The notes under the pieces were generated by a model. The model saw only the letters and a program-made list of their open reading frames with translations, was not told where the DNA came from and did not search any database. Positions 29,001-41,000 of a stretch of DNA of 64,000 nt are shown here, in pieces; positions within the stretch are counted from its first letter, which is position 1, and each line of letters starts with the position of its first letter. A program made the position numbers and the translations under genes. The DNA is from Struthio camelus (taxonomy: Eukaryota; Chordata; Aves; Struthioniformes; Struthionidae), in contig NC_090946.1 of the NCBI RefSeq assembly GCF_040807025.1, positions 4,630,001 to 4,694,000 of the forward strand, written 5' to 3'.

Positions 29001-32000
29001 TTTTAAAGTTAGATTAATTGTTCACATTTGCACAGATTTTCTTGTTCCGACAGCTATTTGTGCTGTCTACAATAAATCTAGTAAAGTTAGACTAAATGTC
29101 CATATTTTGATTTTAAATAATTGTTTTAGGCTGTACTCTGTCTTCCTACCTAAGGAACAACTAGCAAACAGTTCAGTTCAGAGGACTGCGAGTATTTATT
29201 CCTGAAAAGATTAACAGGGTACTATGGAGAGAATAACATAAAATTGATATATCCCTTACTCTGTCTGTTTTTAATGGTTCAGGAAAGTTCCACGCATCAA
29301 TGTAGTTCTTTTATTTCATGATGGCAAAATGAGAGAAATATTGAGGCAGACATAAAAAACAGATGGTTAAGATAAACAAGACAATCTACCAATATATCTG
29401 TATGCACCCCAAAATTTAAACAGAAGTCCTATTAGTGTTCACTACATCCCGATAATAAGTGATTAGCTCACCTGCAAATCTTGGCAGGCCTCACCATCCA
29501 AACATTCATCCCTTTTGAGCTTCTTCAGCTGTGGAAGATCCTTTTCATCTTGTTCCAAAGCTCTTTTCGGGCTGTTACAAGCTTTTGTCTTTTCAGATTG
29601 ATTCCTTTCATTGTGAGAGATTTCTTTTTTGTTCACCTCATTGCAGTCTCCTTCCAGTTCAGAACTTACAGATTCATTTGAATCCATTTCTTCTGGGCAG
29701 ACAGGAAGAAATTCTTCTGCTATGTACTGAGAAAGGCTTAGGTTCTGCCTACTAGAATTGTTGTCACCTGGGGTTTCCCCAGTGTCTGGGCTTACTTCTG
29801 AAACTGGTGCTTCTACTTTACCTAAAGATTTTGCATTTATGTCTTGCACACTAGAAACAGAAGGATTTCTTCTGTTTGGTAATTTAGGCAGAAAGATACC
29901 TAGAGGGACATTTATTCCTTGATATTTATCCTTTAATGCCCTACCTAAGTTTGCATCTATGGGAACAACTTCAGATTCAAGACATGCGTTCTGATCTTTA
30001 GCAGCAGTTTTTCCTAACCTCAAAGCATCCTCTGGCTGAGCTGATAGTTTAGACAAGTGGTCAACAGGTGTAGTTTCAGAAACAGAGACACCTGCAGATT
30101 TCCTTCTGATGTTTTTCAGCTTCGAACAAACATTTAAAATACCTGATAATTCAGGTGCAAGAGTGGGATCTATTTGATCTCTTGGAATGTCACTGACCAA
30201 AAATTGTCTGGTTTGTTCAGAGTTTCTTTGGAAATCTTTTGGAAGTTTCTCCCCTTCAGGGGATAGCTCCTCATTTTCATTTGATTTATTTTTAGAAACT
30301 GGAACAAGTCTGGATCTATCCATTGCTAAATCTGCAGCTAGATATTCAAGTCTAGATGAATCATCTTTCAAGACTCTGTTTCCTTGAGAACTAAGTGCAT
30401 CAGGAGCACTCTGTAAAGAATTTGACTGCTGAATGGGAAGTGAAACATGAGATACCAGCTCTTGATCTTCACTTCCTTCACTGCAGTCCCCGAGACCATT
30501 ATCTGGAAGCTTGAAAGACACTCTCTTTGATTTCAGTTTTCCTAGATGTACCAGGTCTTGATCATTTACAGAAACAGAATTATCCATGGGAAGGCCAAGA
30601 TTTTGTGGTGCGTGGACATCCAAATTGTCTTCTGGAAGTGAGACAGTATAAACAGAATCTGGTATTGCACCACTGTGGTCTTTAATAGTGTCTTTTTCAC
30701 TAGGAAATACTGAGACTGATGAAGCAGAACAGTCAGGCTTATCCTTAGATTTGATATGATATTCACCACTCAGGTCTTTTGTACAAGGAGAATACATTTC
30801 ATCTCTGCAAGAAGCTGACAATGCACTATGCAAGTGTGGTTGCTGATTGCTTTTATGTGACACTTCTTCTTTCTCAAATTCTTTAATATTGTTATTAAGA
30901 GCAATGGTATGAGATGCAGTTATTTCCATATCCTCTTGGCTGTGTGTAAGCACAATGGTTTTATCAGCAGGAATGGAAGAAATGACTGGAATGGACCGTC
31001 TATCCTGTAGATCAATTTCACCACTTAATATAGCTGTATGAGTTTCAGTGATCTCCATATCCTCAGGCAAAGTAAAGATAACTGTTTTGCTAATTGAAAC
31101 AGCCTTCTGTCCAACCTGCTTAGCCAGGTTTAACCTGTCCTGACATAAGACTCTTTCAATACTGTTATCAACAGGATGAGACTCTGTCATTTCCATGTCA
31201 GTCGGATTACTTGGAAACATAATCGTTTTATCAATGGAAGTTAAAGGAACAGACTGATTGTGCTGCCTACTTTGTGGAGAAGTTTTTTGCAAAGCTGCAT
31301 TATGGGTTTTAGTGACTTCCATATCATCCATAACAAACATAGCTTTGCTATTTGAAAGAGCTTCCTGTCCAGCTTCCTTATCCAAGTTCAGTTTATCATC
31401 ACATAGAACTTCTGCGATAATTTTATCAGCAGAGCAAGACTCGGTCATTTCCATGTTACCCTGGTTACCTGTGAACATAACAGTTTTATCAGGATGAAAT
31501 GAAGACAGCGAAAAAAGGGCTACCTTATCTTGTGAGGCAGTTTCATGGCCTATTGCAGCTGTATGGCTCTGTGTGATCTCCATGTCATTCTCCTCCTCAT
31601 TCAGTGAAAATAAAACAGTCTTTTCACCTGTTGCTCCCCTCAAGCTTTTTCTTCCAGGCCTGTTAGCTATGCTTAGCATCCCTTGAGATGCAGCCTTTTC
31701 CATAGATTTATCAATTACAACAGTATCAAGTCTAGTTATTTCCATGTCGTTACTGTATGTGAAAATACAAGTTTTATCCTCAGGATTTAAGGTTATGTCA
31801 CTGTCTGAACTTCTAGGCTGTAAAATTATTTTATTGTCTGCTGCAACTGTATGATTTCTGGTGATGTCCATATCAGCATCATCTGAAAATATGGTGGTTT
31901 TCTCACCCAAACGAGAAAAATGCTTTGTGTCAGTAACGGCTAACGTTTTCTTGGCAGATACCAAGGAGTTTGCGTGGCACCCAGACTGCTCCTGACTATT

Positions 32001-35000
32001 TACAGTCATTTTGTCCTCTTTTTTTAAGGATAATGTATTATTTTCATCTTGAACCACATGTCTGGGTACTGCTTTTCTTTCTGGTAGAACAGTATTGATG
32101 TTTTGATCAGGAACCTTTACTAAACAGCTTTCAGTCAAGTCCATGTTTTCATCAGAGGAAAATACAACTGACTTTTCCAAAAATGAAGGCAACCGGGAAT
32201 TTCCCTTAGGTGGTTCAGCTGTATTGGCTAGTAATGGCTCTTCAGCACATTTCAAGAGCCGACTATCAACTGAGTGAGGATTTTTCAAATCCTCTTTTGA
32301 AGAAACTGTTTTACTGGTCCAAAAATCTCTCCGAGAATCTACTTCACCTGACAACACTTTGTTTACTCCCTCCATAGTACGGGTTTTCTCTTGCTTGTCA
32401 GAGTTTTGGTAATTTGTGTTCATTCCTAATATTTTTCCAAGTTGTTCATCTCCTTTAATTCCAGGAGGAACAGGCTCATTACTGGAAATAAAAGAACCAT
32501 TTGGAGCAAAAGGAACAACAGTTGGCTTATCCGAGTTCATTTTGAAAACCCCGCATTCTATTGCTGCGGTCTGACTTATAGTGATATCTGCATCAGAACC
32601 ACCAGAAAACAGAAAGGTCTTGTTTTGCAGCTGTTTAGATATTACATTACTTTGACTATGATTATTCTCATGATCTTGCACAGTATTAATAGGAACAACA
32701 TCAAGGGCGGCAGTATGAGTTTTGGTTATGTCCATGTTTTGATCATCTGAAAGCATGGCTGTTTGATCATTTGTGCAGGAAAGTGAAGCATTCAAAGGGT
32801 TTTTTTGGAAAGACTGAGATACACCAATGTTTTGCTTTTGCGAAGACATAAACGCACAGTTGTTAGTGATAACATTCTTAGGGACTTCCTTCTTTTGCTC
32901 TTGGAATGAGCATACTTTCTTTGCACTGGAACTCAGAGCACTTGCCAGAAAGTTTGTTTTTCCAAGCTTCTTATCGACTACTAGCACCTCAAAATCTGTA
33001 GTATTCATTTCTATAGAATGGCGACTTTTAACATTCACATCAATATCCATTACCTCGACATTTTCGTTGTCCATATTAAAAGAATCTGAAACTTCTCTGT
33101 CATCTTTGTTCTCATTTTTACTTGGAATTATTTTATTATGCATTTGTTTTGCTTCTGCTCTTATCCCAGTGCTTTGATCATCAATGACAACAGCCTGGCA
33201 TTTAGTTATTTCCATTTCTTCCTGGTCATTTAAATTGGGAGAGGTAGATGTGATACCAAGAAAGTGAGGTTTGCAGGCAAAAGAACTGGACACACCAGCA
33301 GGAAATTCGTTTTCTACATTCCTTCTTTCATCCTTGAGAACACAAGTTTTAGTCAAGTCCATATCTTCTCCAGAAAAGATTACGGTCTTCTCACCTGGCA
33401 AAGAAACAAGCAGAGAGTTTGCTAGTCTGTGCTGAAGTCTACCCTTACAAATACCATTAGAAACTGAATTTGCATGTGAATCAAAGCCAACATTCATGGA
33501 AGCACTCCCGTGATCTTGGGTCACTTTTTCAGTTCTTTCATCTGAGCCAGAAAATAGTACAAGTGCACTGTTTTTATATGGCATAGAAGATCGATTATCA
33601 GAAGATACTAGACTTTTTGTAATGTCCCTATCATCATCAGGTGCTGGATGTGTGTTTTCTACTACTGAAGAGTTTGTATTGACTGTTTTTTCAATAGCTT
33701 TACTGCATGAACTGCTGATTTCCTTGGTACTTTCATTATCTATCACACCTGTATAATTCCCAGTGATTTCCATGTCATCACATGTAGAAAAAACAAGACT
33801 TTTATCACCTCGGAAGACAGTGTCAGAAGAAATAGATCCTGGAATCGCAGACATTGTCCTGGCCTGTTGTTCAACACTTTGCAGTGCTGGAGTATCTAGC
33901 CTGTTTTCAACATTTACTATTTTCTTGTCTGTACAAAGTTGGGGTTCCTCCTGAACCATTAACTGCGGATTAGATGGTCTCTTTAATATAGAATTATTAT
34001 CTAATTCCGTGGCTGGGAAATCCTTTTTGAAGTTTAAACTTTGATTCTCAACACCGGAGAAGGAAAAAGACATTTTTGCAGTGTGACTAATTGTCATATC
34101 CATACCAACATCTACAAATGCCTCAGTAACATCTGCACATACTAATTGCTCTGGTGGAGCCTCACAAATACCAGAAAATATAGTCTTAACATCAGATGCC
34201 TGACATTTTGTCATTTCCATCCCATCATCTTGCTCTCTAAAGATTTTTGTTACGTTGCAGGTGGCCTCTGGTTCATGGGAATATATATATTCCACTGATG
34301 CTCGTGCCATGTCTTCTGAAACTTGTGAAGGGACAAAAAAAAGGTTCTCTTTTTCTGGTCCTTCAGTAGGATTAAGCACCTTTTCATTTGACTTCAAGCT
34401 CATCAAAAATTCATTAAAATTTATTTTTTTTACTGTCATAGCATCTGGTTTCTCTTCAGAAGATGGGCATGAATGATTTGTAGGATCACAGAAAAAATGA
34501 AATTCTTTGTTCATTTCTGACTTTCCATTGTTAGTCTTTAACCCAGCCAGAAAAGATGTGATATCTATTTTCTCAGCTTTGTCAGTCTGATTGCTTTTCA
34601 GGTCACGTGTAATCACTGCAGTGTGACTAGCTGTCATATCCATTTCATTTTCATCTGAAAAGATAAGTGTTGTGTCATGCCTATTCGTTCTTTGAAAGGT
34701 GGTGTCTGCATCGTGCCACTAAAAAAAGACAAGAAATGACAATTACTGACACTTATCACAAGTGATACAACAGTTTATTCTGTTTAAAACAAAGCTCAAC
34801 TAATGTAGCCCTAAAGTTACAGCTCTGTCTTCTTTGAAGAAAGATATATTGCGTTGATTCTTCCTGGACAAGCAATAGCAAACACTTTCAAGGAAAGAGG
34901 GAAGATTTAATTATTACAGCACATTGTATTTAAAAGGCATGTTTTTTTAAAAAGAATTTGTCTCAGTTTTACTGTTAGGCAAAGACTTACATACACACAT

Positions 35001-38000
35001 ATCTTAGTAAGCATGTAACTGGATCACTCAGTCTTATGGATCAGTATTTTCCATTTCTCTATGATGTGGTTTGTGCCTTTTCTTCCTCACTGCAGGAGAA
35101 AACTGCTTAATTTAAGAGGCAAGCTTCCCAGAGCAGCAATGCAAGCTGGAAGTTTTAAAAGTCTTTCCCACCCCTGACTCGGAAGGTTTTAGTCTCCTTA
35201 AAGACAAAAATTGGCCAGTAACAAATATAATTCTATATCATATCAAATATCATGACCATATTGATCAAAATCAACTTTACGCTTACTTCAAATTACATAT
35301 GATATTTTATAATTCGTGAAATAAAGTACACTAGGAAAAGCACAATTGTACGTATTATGTAAAACAAGGAGAGCCAAAGTTTCAATTTGACCGCCATAGC
35401 CTCGTAGTATACATGTTCTCACCTACACTAGATTTGTTTACACTGCTTTTTAACTGCCTTTTTAAAACATGCTTTAACAAGGGCCAACATAGTTTTATAA
35501 CCCATCCCTTTAAACTCAGCATATAAGCCAGAAGTCATTGCAGCAAGGGAGACTGTTTTGGCAATTGCTTTCTTTGAGAAAGTAGCGCTATAACATCATG
35601 ACTGAAGTATAAGACTGTCCAGAAATTTTGTGCAACTGTGCCTGCAAAAGTCTCAACTAAAAAGTTTGGCTCTTATCACTTGAGCCAACCGAAGTTCTTC
35701 AGTTACATTCAGTGACATTAACGTCAATCATTGTGATTTTTCTAAACCTTCTAACGATAGGGTCAGAGAGTACGTTTGTATATATCTATTCTACAGCATG
35801 GACTAAAAACTACCCGAGCTTTAATAGCCAGACCTATTTGAAACATAAGCTCCTTTGCATATTCTTAGATAAGAGTTGGAAAGAATGGAGAAACTAACTC
35901 AGGGACTCAATTTAGCATGCAATTTTAAAAACACAGGTTCTCAGTATCACAGTATCGTGTTTACAGACTGATAAAATACTTGAAAATATAGATTCCCTTT
36001 CTGAGGAATTTGACATAACCACAATGACTTATCTTTTTAGGTACAGCACACAAAAATAAAAGCCTTCCTATACCTCAGTCTGCTGCACCAATGCCTGGAT
36101 AGGGGCATGAAGCAAAGTGTCCATCCCTGTCAAAAGAAAAGGAAATACTCCATTTGTTGAGCTCATTTTAGTATCATTCTATCCACTGAACTGAAGATCT
36201 ATATACTCATTTTACAAATATCACCTTCTGAGCAAGCGCAATTAAACCCAAACAGATCCTGAGATATATTTTCAGTAATCCTTTGAGCAGGTGGAGAAAC
36301 TACCCATACTTCTACAACACAAGGCTTGTAAACAGCTTTACAGGACAAAATGTGTTCATGTAACGGTTGTCTCAGTGAGGAATCTGTTCTGGGATATTAT
36401 TAGAAATACTCTAAGAAAATCAGTACTTTTTGAAAAAAATCATCATTTTGTTATTAAATCTATTTCAAAACTCACCAGTGATCTCACACTGAACAGCTTC
36501 AGGTTCTTCATTTCTGCAAAAGGTGGTTTAGGTAAACAGCTTGTTAAAAGATTTCAAATCAGAGGTCTTCAATAGCATAGTGAAAGGCAGAAAATTCAGT
36601 TGCTTAACGACTAAGGACTGTGCAGCAGATAAACACTGCAAATAAGTCTGCAATATATTCCAGTTGAAGCTGCAGTCTTACTGACCCATGAGAGCCTCTC
36701 AGCTTAGCATGCCATAAGCCATCAATCAATATAATAGTTGGCATTTTTCTTCCTCAGTAGCAAGTAAAGAAAAGAATGATTATTTATTTTTAACTCCAAC
36801 CTTCCACTGTCAGTTATTCCTTTCTCTTTGGGGAGCTGAAGCTGCATGCCTAAAGCTTAAGTTTGTTTCTCTGTACAATGAAAAGCCATGTATATTGGCC
36901 AATTTGAGTGGCTTTCAGCCTAACTTTTAATGCCTTCTGCTTTATTTTACCCTTTCGAGACCAAGAAACCTAGAGCACTGCTTTTTTAAAAATATATGTT
37001 ACTATATAGGTTTGAAACGTTTAAAAACATGAGTCAACTATAGCTGTACATAAGCTGTTTCCTTGCTATACATTTAAAATATAAGAAATTTCCCTTCACA
37101 CACAGAAGCTGTCTAAATCCGTTACTTTACTTGCCAGCTCATTTTAATTTTAAAAATTCCATCATTTTGTTTTATCTAGACAAGAGCTTTGAGGCTGGAC
37201 TAGCACTTTATCTTTGGGGGAGAAAGTTATGTTAAATAAACATTTAAGACTATCTCTAACAGAGATGGAATCTGGTAGGTGTTTCCTGGCAGACATTCAT
37301 AAACAATCAAATTTGGAAGGGGGACGTTTCAAGCCATAATTGTCACTTTTGGTGACAATCGCTATATGTATATGTGTGTGTGTGTATATACATATATATA
37401 TATATATATATGCGTGTGTGTGTGTGTATATTTTTTTTTTGCAGGATCCCTTCTCTCATAGATATAAAATTGTTGAGTACTTTTAATCAAAGATAAACAA
37501 GTATGTTGCATTTGTCTGTTTCTCTGACGAGAAGCATTTTAACAGTTGTATATCATGTAAAGAAATGTATTTGCAGGACAGAGCTCTAGAATCATGGGAA
37601 GTTTTTTCCCAAACTTACTGATTAAGCAGGACTTGTTTCCTTGTATCTGCTGCACACTCTAAAAATAATAAAAATTAGACATTAAAATGTGAGAAACAGC
37701 ATCAAAACATTCAAAGACAAGAATAAACTGCACAGAAAAAAAATGTCCTAGAGTTCTCACTCTTGATATGCCTTTCTATGAAGACAACAGCCTTGAGAAA
37801 CAGGGCAGTTGAAACTGCACTGGCTTTTCAGATCCCTCCTAGGTAATCTTTGACAGAGAGACCATGACATTCTGCTCAGCTTTTGTTTGATTCAAAATCC
37901 CAAACAATTTTTTTTTCCAGGTGTAGTTTGCCTAAAAAATAACTCCTACTCTGAGCTACAAGCTCCACAGTACTAGAAACTAACAGTTTCTCAGCCAGTC

Positions 38001-41000
38001 CCTTGTAAACAGCTGACTGTATCATCCCCTATCAGTGACTGACAAGCCTGCTACTTAAATTCAGGCTGAAATCATGTTGCTAATAGCCTATGCATCCTGT
38101 CAGGAGAAGAGAAAGGAGTTTTACCTGTATTTTCTCTCTCTGTCACATTAGTTTTAAGATCTCTCTGGAAGACTCTGCAGCTAAAAACAAAATAACCAGT
38201 TTTTGAAAACACAAGATAGTAAAGTTAAGAAACACACACACACACCCCACCACCACAACACACAAAACAGCCCTAGTTTCAGTCTTTTCCCACACTGTAT
38301 GTTCTGAAATCAGATGGTACTGAGCCCAACCATATTATCCAGTGGGAAGATGCCGTTTATCCTACTTAGGATGAAAATCACTAAAAAAGTTAATGGGAAG
38401 CAGTAATTCTTAATTACAGGAAATTCTCTCTTAACTATTTTTTTTTTCTAGCTAGGTATTAAAAATGAATTATGGCTCTCTTGGAACTCAAAATCTGTGA
38501 ATCTCAATATAACCACAGTCAACAGTTTATTTCCTTGAATACCAACACTTTTCTGCAAATAGCAATTTTAGAGGACACCAGATTATTACCTATAGACTAC
38601 CTCTTACGTTTAAATAAAGCATGTACATCTGCATTCTTCAGATCAAACTTACTTTATGGTGTCCGCAAAGCTGACGCGGCGAGAGTTTTTCCGACGTTTT
38701 TCCATATTGACATCCTGGCAATAAAGAACACAATGGTCTGATATACAGAGGATAGTTCCTATTCCACAAACCACAACAAGCATAGTTTTTCATTAAAAAC
38801 TGGGTAAAAAAAAAAAAAGAATACACACACACACATTCAGAGCCCAACAAGTACATATATTTATTTACCAGCTTCCTTAAACTACTTTATAGTTCTCCAA
38901 CTCCTCTCCTCCTGACCTTTAGATTCCCATCTCAGAAGAAGTAGGATCCAGAGAAGATCACTTTATAAAAACTACCCGGTTTCAGATACAAGCAGCAGAA
39001 TTTCAGTTACAAGGATTTTTACTCATATTGCCTTCCATACTAAGGAAAAATGGGTAATTGCTTAGCACGAGAGCTGCAGGGTTTTTTTTTCTTTAGTTTC
39101 CCATGACAAGAACAGGAAGGAAAAAATACGTTTGTCTTTATGAGAGAAAAGGAAGGATGCATGAAAGAATTAAAGCTACCGCAGATAATTTCTCTACTGA
39201 AACGTTAAGATGGTGTTACTGACTACACGATCACAGTAACGCAGCGTTACAAGGTATGTGAAAATGCACTATTACATATACTGAAAAGCTAACCCATCCT
39301 ATCACCGCTGTGCCGTTCTTTGCAATAACCTTCCTAACTAAGCAGTTCAGCCTCAGCACAAATGAGCACTCATTATTTAGGAAAAGAGTATCCAGGTATC
39401 AGGCCTAATACATGCACAAGACTAACAAGGCCTGTAATATACCGCAAACAAATTTTTAATAATGCCAACAAACAAGCAGTTATGAAGAATGTCAAATTAA
39501 TACCTCTGATAGTATTACATTGCTCATTAGCAATATTGTTCATCATTGTTAACAGATTATAGAAGTGAAGACTTGCAACTGTGCAGATAGTAAGTTATCC
39601 ACTTTTAATACTCATCCTAGTTTTGAAACAGGTATTGTGCATAAATATTTCAGGGTCATATTTCACATTCTGAAGAAATTACTGGAGATATTTTCACTGT
39701 TTTCAAGTTCTGTGATCAGCAACAGCTATATATATGAAGTAACCAGAACATTAGTCCACAGAACAAATCTTAAGTAAAAATGGTGTTAAAAATTCCAAAC
39801 TGAATAGCTCTATAGTCACAAGTCCTAAGAGGCAACAGGCACTGTAAACAAGAAATATATTCTGGATATAATATGTATATATATATAAAATATAATATGC
39901 AATATATGTAATATTCTGCATGTAATTCTGGAAGAAAATATTTATTTTTAGTTTTTATGTTAACTAAGGGTTGCAGGGTAATTTTTTTCAGATGTAAAAC
40001 CATCTTAATGACTTCACCGGTTTGAACACTAGCAAGTCAAACTTCAAGTCAAAGGGACTGTAGCAGAAGCAAATTACGCCTATTAATCTCTGGTTATTCA
40101 CCTTTTCTTAATGGAAGAAAATGTACAAAAGTATAAGATAAACTCAGTGTATTTCTTACATGTAATACTCCAAACATTATTCTCCCTAAGCAGCTATTAC
40201 TACAAGTATTTTTATGCTTGCCCTGTTCCAATGACACAATTTACTCAGCAACAAGTTAGAAGCAACTGCAGATGTTAAGAGCATCAGCAAGGAGGAATTT
40301 AACAGACCTACCTGAGTGAATTCATTCCCATTTCCAAGATCATGAAGAGGACTTCGTGGAGCCTTTAAAATCTAAAAGAAAATATAAGAGTTGAGAAGAT
40401 GAGCCATAACTACCACCAAAGAAAGTATCAAGCAGCAAGCAAATGGAGTAATAAGCTGTGGTTTACTCACAGTTATTATACAAGCAGTTCAAGATATCAC
40501 TTGTGCAGAAAAGAAAGTTACCATGGATTACCTGGCGTGACTTATAATTTGCTTTTACATTGGGCAATTGTCCCAGACTCTGGTCTTGCTTCACACCAAA
40601 TCATCCTACATAGGAATTCAGTTGGAGTTGTACTTTTTTCTGAGATTGCGGGAGCAAAAGATTAGAGAGATCGGATTTGGCATCTCATATAAGATGAAGA
40701 GGCTTTGTGTAAAAGAATGAGTAGAAGTCTCCGGCAAGGTTTGGCAAAAAAATCTTTTCTACCACAAAGATATTAATAGAAAAACAAGGGAGATAGAGGC
40801 ACAATGTTGGATCTTAGTTTAGGAGGTAACCTGCAGGGGGATAGCAAAAAAGGAAAGGAGCATGGGCAGCCACCCTATTCTCTGCCCTAAAGAGTAACAC
40901 ATCACAAAGTTAATGCCTTGTCTTTTCTTTGGAAATTAATTTGGGAATGATCGCCTTAAATAAACAAATTTCAAATTAAAAAAAAAAAAAAAGTGAATTT

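Noticed and set aside
29481-34476. Plus-strand ORFs inside the KNL1 giant exon
   Set aside because: They are antisense shadows of the long KNL1 frame.
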